Positions 42,110 to 50,532 of a stretch of 64,000 nt of DNA are shown here, piece by piece. The stretch comes from Streptomyces dioscori (GTDB lineage Bacteria > Actinomycetota > Actinomycetes > Streptomycetales > Streptomycetaceae). A program made the translations under genes and the position numbers. Each line of letters begins with the position of its first letter. Positions within the stretch are counted from its first letter, which is position 1. The stretch covers positions 1 to 64,000 of the forward strand of contig NZ_KZ679050.1 of the NCBI RefSeq assembly GCF_003024195.1, given 5' to 3'. The notes under the pieces are model-generated. The model saw only the letters and a program-made list of their open reading frames with translations, searched no databases and was not told the origin of the DNA.

Positions 42110-43138
42110 ATGGGAGGAATCAACGGCTCCACGCCGGAGTTCGCCGAACTGGACCACTCAAGCGCCAACGCCTATCGACATGCAATTCGGCGCGGTCAGT
42201 TCGTGCGAGAAGAAATAGCCGATGAATTACAGGTGTCCAGCACGGAAGTGTCCCGGATCGAGGGTGTACTGCGCCATCTGCGGCTGCTGCGGCCGCTGCC
42301 CGGCGCCCCTGACCGGCTGGCCCCCGTGAGTCCGGACGCCGCCGCCGCGGAGCTGCTGGGCTCCTCCGAGTGGCAGATACGCGAACTGCAACAGGCGGTC
42401 AGCGAAGTCCGCAGCCGGATGCTTTCCCTGATGCCGACCTATTTCGAGGGTCGCCGCCAGCGCAATCAGATGGAAGCCTTCGACCTCATCACGGACGTCG
42501 ACACCATTCGCGCGCTCCTCGACGAGCATCTGCTCCGCGCGCGCGCCGAAATGTTGACTGTTCAACCTGGAGGAGCCCGCCCACCCGAAGTCCTCGACAC
42601 CGTCCGGAATTCAAATGTCGCCGCGCTGGACCGGGGTGTCCGAATGCGCACCCTCTACCAGCACACGGCACGCAGCGATCTGGTCACCAGCGCCTATGTC
42701 TCCGAAGTCACCGCCAAAGGCGCCGAGATACGCACCACCGACGAACTCATCGACAGACTGATCATCTACGACCGCGAAGTCGCCTTCCTGCCCGAGCAGA
42801 ACCTGCCCGACCCGGGGCGCGGCGCGGTGATCATAAGAGAGCCCAATCTGGTCGCCTTCATGTGCTCGGTGTTCGATCACATGTGGCAGGGCGCTCTCCC
42901 CTTCGAGCCCGGCACCAGCGCCCCCGAGCCGCTCGCCGACGAGGTCAAGGCATCGATCCTGCGGCTCATGGCCAACGGCTACAAGGACGAGATGGTGGCG
43001 CGGCGGCTCGGTATGTCCGTCCGCACCTGTCGTCGGCACATCGCCGAGATCACCGAGGAGCTGAAGGCCACCAGCCGCTTCCAGGCCGGGGTCAACGCCA
43101 CGCTGTCCGGGCTGGTCCAGCCCACTTCGGAGAACTAG
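42110..43138 (+). CDS. LuxR-type regulator with N-terminal TrmB-like helix-turn-helix; contains a TTA codon
   Basis: About 342 aa from the ATG at 42110, preferred over 42071 because GGAGAAGGA lies just upstream of it. The N-terminal region (GQFVREEIADELQVSSTEVS) looks like a winged-helix domain of the TrmB type. The middle (RSRMLSLMPTY, then a region with LTVQPGG and RTLYQHTARSD) resembles the effector-like core found in many actinomycete regulators of this layout. The C-terminus (LANGYKDEMVARRLGMSVRT) is a LuxR-type HTH. Codon 40 is TTA (42227-42229), the rare leucine codon read by the bldA tRNA, so translation is probably tied to development. It lies next to the PKS cluster and is likely a second pathway regulator. 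Its 3' end overlaps the convergent PPTase gene by 47 nt. Confidence 0.88.
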   Translation: MGGINGSTPEFAELDHSSANAYRHAIRRGQFVREEIADELQVSSTEVSRIEGVLRHLRLLRPLPGAPDRLAPVSPDAAAAELLGSSEWQIRELQQAVSEVRSRMLSLMPTYFEGRRQRNQMEAFDLITDVDTIRALLDEHLLRARAEMLTVQPGGARPPEVLDTVRNSNVAALDRGVRMRTLYQHTARSDLVTSAYVSEVTAKGAEIRTTDELIDRLIIYDREVAFLPEQNLPDPGRGAVIIREPNLVAFMCSVFDHMWQGALPFEPGTSAPEPLADEVKASILRLMANGYKDEMVARRLGMSVRTCRRHIAEITEELKATSRFQAGVNATLSGLVQPTSEN

Positions 43139-43934
43139 CCCCCTCGCGGGCGAGAGCCGCCCGCGTACCGTCGAAACCCGCGTCGTACACGGCGGCGCCC
43201 ACGCAGTGGCCGTTGGGCAGCAGGAAGGTACGGAACGCCCACTCGGCACCGGTGCCGGGCGTTCCGTCGGGCCTGTGCACCTCCATGGGCTTGCCGTCGG
43301 GGCCGAACCCGAACTCCGTGAACCGGAGTCGCCGCTCGGCCCCGATGGCCTTGCCGTAGGCCTCCTTGAGTGTTCGCAGCCGCACCAGCGTCGGATTGCG
43401 CTCCGCCTCCGGCAGATTGGCGAGCGAGATCAGCTCGTACGGCGTGCACACGTGCCTGCTCACACCCGGTCCTGACAGCTCCCGGTCGGCGCGCTCCGAG
43501 TCCACGCCGATCAGACCGGTGGTGGTGAGTCCCACCAGCAGCCGGTCCTCGGCGTGACTCAGACTGATGTCCACCTGGTCGCAGCCGCGCAGATACGGGC
43601 GTCCGGCCGGCCCGTAGCCGAGTTCCAGGTTCTCGGGGTCACCGCACGGCATCACGCCCGCCGCGTGCTTCAGCAGCAGGCGTCCGGCGACGTGCCGGAC
43701 CCGGGTCTCGGGGCGGGCGAGGTCGAGATGGCGGGACCAGTCCCGGCCCAGCAGGCGGCGCATCTCCGGAACGTCCTCCGGCTGGGGGCACCAGTCGGCC
43801 AGCCGTGTGTGCACCAGGGCGGTCCCGCACTGCCGGAGATCCTGGACGACCCGCTCCCAGCCGTCGTCCCGGTCCAGGACCTCGACGGGTTCACGGAGCG
43901 GGGGACCCACGGTCGAGTCCCCCGGAAGCGTCAT
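43092..43934 (-). CDS. Sfp-type 4'-phosphopantetheinyl transferase
   Basis: About 280 aa from the ATG at 43934; a GTG 18 nt upstream (43952) is an alternative. Residue numbers below use the GTG start. Family motifs are ISLSHAED (129-136), GVDSERADRE (Asp151 and Glu153, metal ligands) and LKEAYGKAIG (Lys196-Glu197-Ala198). These match the Sfp/PcpS class that moves phosphopantetheine from CoA to the serine of carrier proteins. Its place beside the PKS cluster suggests it converts the PKS ACPs to holo form, though such enzymes are often promiscuous and could also serve the NRPS at the right edge. It converges on the LuxR-type regulator with a 47-nt overlap of 3' ends. Confidence 0.9.
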   Translation of the reverse strand: MTLPGDSTVGPPLREPVEVLDRDDGWERVVQDLRQCGTALVHTRLADWCPQPEDVPEMRRLLGRDWSRHLDLARPETRVRHVAGRLLLKHAAGVMPCGDPENLELGYGPAGRPYLRGCDQVDISLSHAEDRLLVGLTTTGLIGVDSERADRELSGPGVSRHVCTPYELISLANLPEAERNPTLVRLRTLKEAYGKAIGAERRLRFTEFGFGPDGKPMEVHRPDGTPGTGAEWAFRTFLLPNGHCVGAAVYDAGFDGTRAALAREGASSPKWAGPARTAWR

Positions 43935-44403
43935 AACGCGTCCCAGGAACACACCCAGCCCGTACAGCCGCCCCGTACCGAACGCGAGTGCCTGCCCAAC
44001 GCCGTCTCCCGCCTCACGACAGGGCGCCCTCTCCGGACAACGAGGACACCGCCCACGCTACGAAGCCCGCACGTACGTCAAAGCCCTTATGAGACCAGTC
44101 GACACCCCTGCGGCACAAGAAGAGGATCCTCCGCGACCGGTCGAATTGCCGATTCCACGAACCAGCGCCCACTGCCGTTCCTGCCGTCTCCCCGTCTCCC
44201 CGTCTCCCCGGAAATCGCTCAACCATTGAATCGATCTGCGGAGCATCGGAGCACTGATCAGTGAAGCACGGGCCCGTTCGGCCACGAGGGCGGCACAACA
44301 CCGCACTTAATGCCGTGCAAGTTGTGGCCAGGAACACGGACATCCCGGCCGTGAACAGCGCACTCGACGGTGCAATCGACGGTTCGATCCGGAATGCGGA
44401 TAC
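43935..44403. other. Gene-free stretch between PPTase and tRNA-Pro
   Basis: About 470 nt without a convincing gene. Open frames here have no family resemblance and no ribosome binding site. It probably contains the PPTase promoter. It marks the right edge of the PKS cluster. Confidence 0.5.
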
Positions 44404-44406
44404 GCG

Positions 44407-44442
44407 AAAAGGGCCCCGCAGGCTCTCGCCTGCGAAGACCCT
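44407..44442 (-). terminator. Intrinsic terminator downstream of tRNA-Pro
   Basis: Read on the minus strand, a hairpin with stem core GCAGGC/GCCTGC and loop GAGA, extended by an imperfect outer stem (GGGTC with GGCCC), is followed by TTTT. It begins 9 nt after the tRNA 3' end. Confidence 0.8.
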
Positions 44443-44450
44443 TCGCATCG

Positions 44451-44524
<74 letters not shown>

Positions 44525-44642
44525 ATGCGTATCGCCGCGGTGAACCGCGTGATCGCGCGAACAGAACCTTACCGCACACGGAGGGGTGCCTCGAAGACGG
44601 CGAGTAGGGCGAGCGGGGCGAGAAGGGGGAGACAATCGGTGC

Positions 44643-45179
44643 ATGAGCAACACCTCTGGTGACACTTCTGGCGACTCCTCCGGCGACCGGCGGGACCGGG
44701 ACACGGAGGGCCGGGCACGCAACGCCCGGCCCCGGGACGGGCTCGGGCGGCCCCTGCCGTACGGGGTGGACGGCGTGGAGCGGCAGCCCGAGGGGGTGGT
44801 GCGCGCCCCCGAGGACACCGTCACCGAGGCCCAGGCTCTGCTGGCGGCGGGAAAGCCGTTCCACGCGCACGAGGTCTTCGAGGACGCCTGGAAGTCGGGC
44901 CCCGACGAGGAGCGCGCCCTGTGGCGGGGGCTCGCCCAGCTCGCGGTCGGGCTCACGCACGCGGCCCGGGGGAACGTGACGGGCGGAGCACGGCTGCTGC
45001 GGCGGGGGGCCGGCGCGGTCGAGGAGTGGGGCACGGCTGCCGGCAGCCCGCGTCCGTACGGTATCGGGCTGACCGAACTCGCCTCCTGGGCACGTGAGTT
45101 GGCAGATGTCGTGGAGCGGGACGAAGCCGCCGTGGACGCGTCGGCGTGGGCGCCGCGGTTGCGCGGCGGCGACTCGTAG
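44643..45179 (+). CDS. DUF309 family protein
   Basis: A 178-aa soluble protein started at the ATG at 44643, with GGGGGAGA about 10 nt upstream. The first 40 residues are polar and low in complexity (Ser/Gly/Asp then Arg-rich). The core carries the DUF309 signature FHAHEVFEDAWKSG followed by an amphipathic helix (LAQLAVGLTHAARGN). The HxxHE-like pattern suggests metal binding, but no biochemical function is established to my knowledge. It runs in the same direction as cobF, 58 nt upstream of it. Confidence 0.85.
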   Translation: MSNTSGDTSGDSSGDRRDRDTEGRARNARPRDGLGRPLPYGVDGVERQPEGVVRAPEDTVTEAQALLAAGKPFHAHEVFEDAWKSGPDEERALWRGLAQLAVGLTHAARGNVTGGARLLRRGAGAVEEWGTAAGSPRPYGIGLTELASWARELADVVERDEAAVDASAWAPRLRGGDS

Positions 45180-45237
45180 GACACCTGCGGGCGGGCGTGC
45201 CGACCGGGGCGGTGCCGCCGTACGGCAGACTCGGGAT

Positions 45238-46035
45238 GTGCGAAAGATTCATGTCATCGGCATCGGCGCGGGCGACCCCGACCAACTGACCCTCCAGGCG
45301 GTCAAGGCGCTGAGGGACACCGAGGTGTTCTTCATCCTGGACAAGGGCGAGGTGAAGGCGGACCTCGTGCGGCTGCGCCGCGACATTCTCGGCACGCATC
45401 TGCCGCAGGGGACGTACCGGACGGTGGAGGCGCGTGACCCCGAGCGCGACCGTACGGCGGAGGGCGCCGGCTACTCCCCCGCCGTCGGGGACTGGCGCAG
45501 CGCCCGGGCCGGCGTCTTCGAACGGCTGATCGCCGGGGAACTGGGCGAGGACGGGACCGGGGCGTTCCTCGTCTGGGGCGACCCCTCGCTGTACGACAGC
45601 ACGCTGGGCGTCCTGGAGGAGGTCCTGGAGCGGGGTGCCGTGGCCTTCGAGTACGACGTCGTGCCGGGCATCAGCAGCGTCTCGTCCCTCGCCGCCCGTC
45701 ACCGCACCGGCCTCAACCGGGTGGCGCGTCCCGTACAGATCACCACGGGCCGCCGGCTCGCCGAGGGCCTGCCCGAGGGCGTCGACGACGTGGTCGTCAT
45801 GCTGGACGCCCACCAGACGTTCCAGCGGTACGCCGACACGGGCGAGGACATCGACATCTACTGGGGCGCCTATCTGGGCACCCCGGACGAGATTCTCGTC
45901 TCGGGGCCCCTCGCCGAGACGGCGCCGCACATCATCGAGGTCCGCGCGCAGGCCCGCGAGCACAAGGGCTGGATCATGGACACGTATCTGCTGCGCAGGC
46001 GCCCCCGGGACGAGGGCGCTTCCGGGCCGGGCTGA
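45238..46035 (+). CDS. cobF: Precorrin-6A synthase (deacetylating)
   Basis: A 265-aa tetrapyrrole methylase begun at the GTG at 45238 (reads VRKIHVIGIG); the open frame upstream is not family-like. The SAM-binding start GIGAGDPDQLTLQA and the WGDPSLYDS loop are typical of cobalamin-pathway methyltransferases. The overall sequence matches CobF, which methylates C-1 of precorrin-5 with release of acetate in aerobic B12 synthesis. No other cob genes are in the window, so it stands alone here, as cobF often does in streptomycetes. Confidence 0.9.
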   Translation: MRKIHVIGIGAGDPDQLTLQAVKALRDTEVFFILDKGEVKADLVRLRRDILGTHLPQGTYRTVEARDPERDRTAEGAGYSPAVGDWRSARAGVFERLIAGELGEDGTGAFLVWGDPSLYDSTLGVLEEVLERGAVAFEYDVVPGISSVSSLAARHRTGLNRVARPVQITTGRRLAEGLPEGVDDVVVMLDAHQTFQRYADTGEDIDIYWGAYLGTPDEILVSGPLAETAPHIIEVRAQAREHKGWIMDTYLLRRRPRDEGASGPG

Positions 46036-46122
46036 TCCAGGGCCCCCGCCGTCCCACGACAGCGCCCCGCACCGGGCGCGGACCGCCCCGCACACGTCGG
46101 CACCCCGTGCGGACCGCCCCGC

Positions 46123-48237
46123 ATGCACACCCCACGGGCCGGTGTGAAGCTGACCGGTGTGACGACCATCGACACCGCCGGAGCCCCCGCCGGACCGCCC
46201 GCCGCCGAAGCGCCCGCCACGCAGCCGCCCGTGCTGGACAAGCGGCGCCGCAACGTCGTCTTCGTGACGATCATGCTCGGCATGCTGCTGGCCGCGCTGG
46301 ACCAGACGATCGTGGGGACCGCCCTGCCCACGATCGTGTCGGACCTCGGCGGCGCGGAGCACATGTCGTGGGTGGTCACCAGCTATCTGCTGGCGGAGAC
46401 CGTCGCCACGGTGCTCGTCGGCAAGTTCGGTGACCTGTTCGGCCGCAAGCTCGTCTTCCAGGCGTCGGCGATCATCTTCATCACCGGCTCGTTCCTGTGC
46501 GGCCTCTCCTCGAACATGCTCCTGCTGATCTCCTGGCGGGCCATGCAGGGCATCGGCGCGGGCGGTCTGATGGTCACCGCGATGGCCCTGATCGCCGACG
46601 TCATCCCACTGCGCGAGCGCGGCAAGTACCAGGGTGCGATCGGCGCGGTGTTCGGTGTCGCCACCGTGATCGGACCGCTGCTCGGCGGCCTCTTCACGGA
46701 CCACCTCACCTGGCGCTGGGCGTTCTACGTCAACGTGCCCATCGCGATCCTCGTCGTGGTGGCCGCGGCCCGCACCATCCCGGTGGTGAAGTCGCCCTCC
46801 CGGCCGGTCATCGACTATCTGGGCATCGCCCTGGTGGCGATCGGCGCCAGCGCCCTGATCCTGGCGACGAGCTGGGGCGGCAACGAGTACGCCTGGGGCT
46901 CGCCCACCATCATCGGCCTCTTCGCGGGCGGTGTCGTCGCCCTCGCCGGCTTCTGCTGGGTGGAGACCCGCGCCGCCGAACCCATGCTGCCGATGCGCCT
47001 GTTCGGCAACCCGGTCTTCACGGTCTGCTCGATCCTCAGCTTCATCGTGGGCTTCGCGATGCTCGGCGCGATGACGTTCCTGCCGACGTATCTGCAGTAC
47101 GTGGACGGCGACTCCGCGACGATCTCCGGCGTACGTACGCTGCCCATGGTCGTCGGGCTACTCATCGCGTCGGTCTTCAGCGGCAACGTGATCAGCAAGA
47201 CCGGCCACTACCGGGTCTTCCCCATCGTCGGCTCGCTGGTGATGGGCGTCGGGCTCTATCTGCTCTCCCTGATGAACAGCGGCACCAGCACCTGGCTCTC
47301 CTCGCTGTACATGTTCGTGCTCGGGGCGGGGATCGGGCTGTGCATGCAGGTCCTCACCATCGCCGTGCAGAACACCGTCGAATACACCGACCTCGGCACC
47401 GCGACGTCCGGCGTCACCTTCTTCCGTACGCTCGGCAGTTCCTTCGGGACCGCGGTCTTCGGCACGATCTACGCCAACACGCTGAAGCCGAACCTGGCGG
47501 ACGGGGTCGCCGAGGCGGCCCGGACGAGCGGGACCGATCCCGGGACGCTCGCCAAGGCGGCGACCAGCCCGGAGGGGCTGCACGATCTGCCGTCGGCGAC
47601 CGCCGCGCCGCTCGTCAAGGCGTACGCGGAGACGCTGCAGACCGTCTTCCTGTGGACCGTGCCCGTGGCGGCGCTCGGTTTCCTGGTCTCCCTGTTCCTC
47701 AAGCAGGTGCAGCTGCGCGACAGCGCGCGGATGGGGTCGACCGACATGGGCGAGGGGTTCGCGACGCCGTCGGCGGCCGACAACCGGCAACGGCTGGAAG
47801 CCACGGTCGGGAAGATCCTCGGCGGTACCGGGACCGACACCATGCGCCGGATCGTCGTCGCGGCGGACACCCGGCTGGACCTCGCGGGGGCCTGGGCCGT
47901 GATGCAGGTCGAGATGTTCACCCGGATGGTCGGTCATGCGAACCTGTCGCTGATCGCCGCGCGTCGGCGGGTGCCGCCGGAGGTGCTGGTGCCGGTCTTC
48001 CAGCGGATGGTGGACGAGGGGTACCTGACGCGTGAGGGCAACCTCTTCTCCCACACCGAGGCGGGGGCGCGCGAAGCGCGGGTCATCGGCGCGGCGTGGG
48101 GGCGCTGGCTCTCCGACCGCGTCGAGCAGGACCTCGGCCGTCCCTCGGGGGCGGAGCTTCGGGTCGCCGTCGACAGCATCGCGAAGCGGCTGCTGGTGGA
48201 GGACCTGACGGACGGGGCGTCGGTCCCGGCCCCGTAA
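46123..48237 (+). CDS. DHA2-family (14-TMS) MFS drug exporter with C-terminal winged-helix-like region
   Basis: A 704-aa protein. After a short Ala/Pro-rich N-terminus come 14 predicted membrane segments (about residues 40-530). MFS motifs are LDQTIVGTALPTI (the TMS1 motif of EmrB/QacA exporters) and GKFGDLFGRK (motif A, loop 2-3). The last 130 residues are soluble and read like a MarR/winged-helix module (VMQVEMFTRMVGHANLSL, then FQRMVDEGYLTREGN). Starts at 46123 (ATG), 46144 (GTG) and 46159 (GTG) are all possible; none has a clear ribosome binding site. Proton-driven export of a hydrophobic compound is likely. The C-terminal domain could be a sensor. Its gene converges with the GH15 gene across a perfect inverted repeat. 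Confidence 0.88.
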   Translation: MHTPRAGVKLTGVTTIDTAGAPAGPPAAEAPATQPPVLDKRRRNVVFVTIMLGMLLAALDQTIVGTALPTIVSDLGGAEHMSWVVTSYLLAETVATVLVGKFGDLFGRKLVFQASAIIFITGSFLCGLSSNMLLLISWRAMQGIGAGGLMVTAMALIADVIPLRERGKYQGAIGAVFGVATVIGPLLGGLFTDHLTWRWAFYVNVPIAILVVVAAARTIPVVKSPSRPVIDYLGIALVAIGASALILATSWGGNEYAWGSPTIIGLFAGGVVALAGFCWVETRAAEPMLPMRLFGNPVFTVCSILSFIVGFAMLGAMTFLPTYLQYVDGDSATISGVRTLPMVVGLLIASVFSGNVISKTGHYRVFPIVGSLVMGVGLYLLSLMNSGTSTWLSSLYMFVLGAGIGLCMQVLTIAVQNTVEYTDLGTATSGVTFFRTLGSSFGTAVFGTIYANTLKPNLADGVAEAARTSGTDPGTLAKAATSPEGLHDLPSATAAPLVKAYAETLQTVFLWTVPVAALGFLVSLFLKQVQLRDSARMGSTDMGEGFATPSAADNRQRLEATVGKILGGTGTDTMRRIVVAADTRLDLAGAWAVMQVEMFTRMVGHANLSLIAARRRVPPEVLVPVFQRMVDEGYLTREGNLFSHTEAGAREARVIGAAWGRWLSDRVEQDLGRPSGAELRVAVDSIAKRLLVEDLTDGASVPAP

Positions 48238-48371
48238 GGGGCGCGGGGAACTGCGCGGCCCGCCCCCACTCAGCCGCAGTCGAGAACCGGGCCGGACCTG
48301 CCCCTTCACCGCGCATGCCCACTGCAGGTGCGTCGTGGCTGGCCGCGCAGTTCCCCGCGCCCCTTACGGGG
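48230..48371. repeat. Perfect 31-bp inverted repeat between convergent genes
   Basis: Arms 48230-48260 and 48341-48371 are exact reverse complements (core GCGCGGGGAACTGCGCG) separated by 80 nt. The left arm spans the stop codon of the MFS gene. A direct repeat of TACGGGGCTCACCCC follows at 48366-48395 and enters the GH15 stop. The arrangement could act as a bidirectional terminator. Confidence 0.85.
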
Positions 48372-48388
48372 CTCACCCCCTACGGGGC

Positions 48389-50278
48389 TCACCCCAGGGC
48401 TTTGTCCAAGTTGAAGGCCGCGCTGATCAGGGCCAGGTGGGTGAAGGCCTGGGGAAAGTTGCCCTGTTGTTCGCCGGTGTGGCCGATCTCCTCGGCGTAC
48501 AGGCCGAGATGGTTGGCATAGGTGAGCATCTTCTCGAAGGCCAGGCGTGCCTCGTCGAGCCGGCCGGCCCGGGTCAGCGCCTCGACGTACCAGAAGGAGC
48601 AGATCGAGAAGGTGCCCTCCTCGCCGCGCAGCCCGTCGGGGCTCACCTTCGGGTCGTAGCGGTAGACCAGCGAGTCGGAGACCAGGTCCTCGGTGAGCGC
48701 GTCGAGCGTGGAGAGCCACTTCGGGTCGGTCGGCGAGATGAACTTGGCCAGCGGCATCATCAGCACCGCGGCGTCCAGCACGTCGTCGTCCTCGTGCTGG
48801 ACGAAGGCCTTGCGCGCCGGTGACCAGCAGCGGTCCATGATCCGCCGGTAGATCGTGTCCCGGGCGCCACGCCAGCGCGGGAGGTCCGCGGGCAGGCCCC
48901 GGCGGTTGGCCAGTCTGATCGCCCGCTCGATCGCCACCCAGCACATGAGCCGGGAGTAGAGGAAGTTCTTACGGCCGCCGCGGGTCTCCCAGACACCTTC
49001 GTCGGGCTGGTCCCAGTGGTCGCAGACCCACTCGACCAGTGCGCAGATGTCGTCCCACTGGTCGCTGGAGATCGGCTGGGCCCACTTGTCGTAGAGGTAG
49101 ACCGAGTCGATGAGGGCGCCGTAGATGTCGAGCTGGAGCTGGTCGGCGGCCGCGTTGCCGATCCGGACGGGGGCGGAGCCCTGGTACCCCTCCAGGTGGC
49201 CGAGCTCCTCCTCGTGCAGGTCGGTGCGCCCGTCGATGCCGTACATGATCTGCAGCGGGCCCGCGGGGCGGCCGTCCCCCGGGCTGATGTGCCGGGCCGT
49301 GAACGCCATGAACGACTTGGCCTCGCTGGTGAACCCCAGGCGCAGGAGGGCGTACACGCAGAACGCCGCGTCGCGCACCCACACGTACCGGTAGTCCCAG
49401 TTCCGTTCGCCGCCGATCTGCTCGGGCAGGCTGGTCGTCGCGGCGGCCACGATCGCGCCGGTCGGCGCGTAGGTGAGCAGCTTGAGGGTCAGCGCGGAGC
49501 GGTGCACCATCTCGCGCCACCGGCCGCGGTACTGGGAGGCGGTCAGCCAGTTCCGCCAGAACGCCACGGTGGCGCCGAACAGCTCCTCCGCCTCGGCGCG
49601 CGGGCAGCAGCGGGGCTGTATGTCGCCGCTGACCTGGTCGAGGGCGAACACCGCCGACTCGCCCTCGTGGAGTTTGAAGTCCGCCGTCGCGTCGAGCCCG
49701 TCGCAGGCGAGCGGCTCGGTGGAGGTCAGGGCGAGCGACAGGTTCTTCGACTCGAAGACCACCATGTCGTCGTGGAGGCGGGCGGTGTGCGGCTGCGCCG
49801 CGTAGTCGAAGCGGGGTGCCACGCGCGCGTGGAAGGGGACCGAGCCGCGTACGCACAGCACGCGGCGGATCAGCCGGTGCCGGTCCGCCTCGGTTCCGCC
49901 GCCGTCGCTGTCACCGTCCCCGTGGCCGTCCCCGTCGCCTTCGACCGGCATGAAGTCCTGGATCTCGCCGACGCCGTCCTCGGTGAAGAAGCGGGTGAGC
50001 AGGACGTTCGTGTCCGGGAAGTAGAACTGCTTGGTCCTGGCCGGGACGGCGGCGGCCAGTTCGAAGGAGCCGCCCTTGTCCGCGTCGAGGATCGAGGCGA
50101 AGACGCTGGGGGCGTCGAAGGAGGGGCAGCAGTACCAGTCGATGGTGCCGTTGATGCCTACCAGGGCGACGCTGCGGAGGTCGCCGATGAGGCCGTGGTC
50201 GGCGATCGGCAGGTAGTGGCCGTGGTCTTGGCCGTGGCCTGATGTCGGTGGGTCCTGGTGAGCGGATGCCTCGGACAT
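48389..50278 (-). CDS. Glycoside hydrolase family 15 protein (glucoamylase/trehalase type)
   Basis: A 629-aa cytoplasmic protein without signal peptide, from the ATG at 50278. The N-terminal beta-sandwich opens with the family motif IADHGLIGDLRSVALVG followed by DWYCCPSFDAPSVFASI. The C-terminal (alpha/alpha)6 barrel has NWDYRYVWVRDAAFCVYAL, YGIDGR, a GNAAADQLQLDIYGALIDS block, and EEGTFSICSFWYVEAL, where the catalytic acids are expected. Actinobacterial relatives include trehalases and glucoamylase-like enzymes; I cannot choose the substrate from sequence. A Gly/Asp-rich low-complexity insert (DGDGHGDGDSDGG) lies about residues 118-130. It stands alone between two inverted-repeat structures. 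Confidence 0.92.
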   Translation of the reverse strand: MSEASAHQDPPTSGHGQDHGHYLPIADHGLIGDLRSVALVGINGTIDWYCCPSFDAPSVFASILDADKGGSFELAAAVPARTKQFYFPDTNVLLTRFFTEDGVGEIQDFMPVEGDGDGHGDGDSDGGGTEADRHRLIRRVLCVRGSVPFHARVAPRFDYAAQPHTARLHDDMVVFESKNLSLALTSTEPLACDGLDATADFKLHEGESAVFALDQVSGDIQPRCCPRAEAEELFGATVAFWRNWLTASQYRGRWREMVHRSALTLKLLTYAPTGAIVAAATTSLPEQIGGERNWDYRYVWVRDAAFCVYALLRLGFTSEAKSFMAFTARHISPGDGRPAGPLQIMYGIDGRTDLHEEELGHLEGYQGSAPVRIGNAAADQLQLDIYGALIDSVYLYDKWAQPISSDQWDDICALVEWVCDHWDQPDEGVWETRGGRKNFLYSRLMCWVAIERAIRLANRRGLPADLPRWRGARDTIYRRIMDRCWSPARKAFVQHEDDDVLDAAVLMMPLAKFISPTDPKWLSTLDALTEDLVSDSLVYRYDPKVSPDGLRGEEGTFSICSFWYVEALTRAGRLDEARLAFEKMLTYANHLGLYAEEIGHTGEQQGNFPQAFTHLALISAAFNLDKALG

Positions 50279-50341
50279 GGGCTCAGGGTAGACGTTCCAC
50301 TGGGGGGATTGTCGGTTTTCTGCGGGTCCGATGTGACTGGT

Positions 50342-50421
50342 CGCGCAGTTCCCCGCGCCCCTGAAGAACGGGGCTGCGCCCCAGTTCTTCGTCGCCCTGA
50401 AGGGGCGCGGGGAACTGCGCG
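50342..50421. repeat. Nested inverted repeat with a second pair of the dispersed GCGCGGGGAACTGCGCG element
   Basis: Outer arms 50342-50362 and 50401-50421 are 21-nt reverse complements with the same core as the repeat at 48230-48371. An inner hairpin (GAAGAACGGGGC with GCCCC-A-GTTCTTC, 50363-50390) lies between them. Located in the gap between the TauE/SafE and GH15 genes, both minus strand; it could terminate the permease transcript before the hydrolase, or the reverse. No gene in 50279-50532. Confidence 0.85.
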
Positions 50422-50532
50422 GCCCGCCCCCACCGGCCCGCAGTCGACGAGCGGCCGATCAGGCGCCCACGCGGCGGAGCCGCAGAATGTCACGGCCCTG
50501 CGCCCCTCCGGGGCGCCACCGCACGGCGCTGC

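Noticed and set aside
47158..48309. Minus-strand 383-aa frame under the MFS gene
   Set aside because: Antisense to a clear 14-TMS transporter; Arg/Gly/Pro-rich with no motifs.
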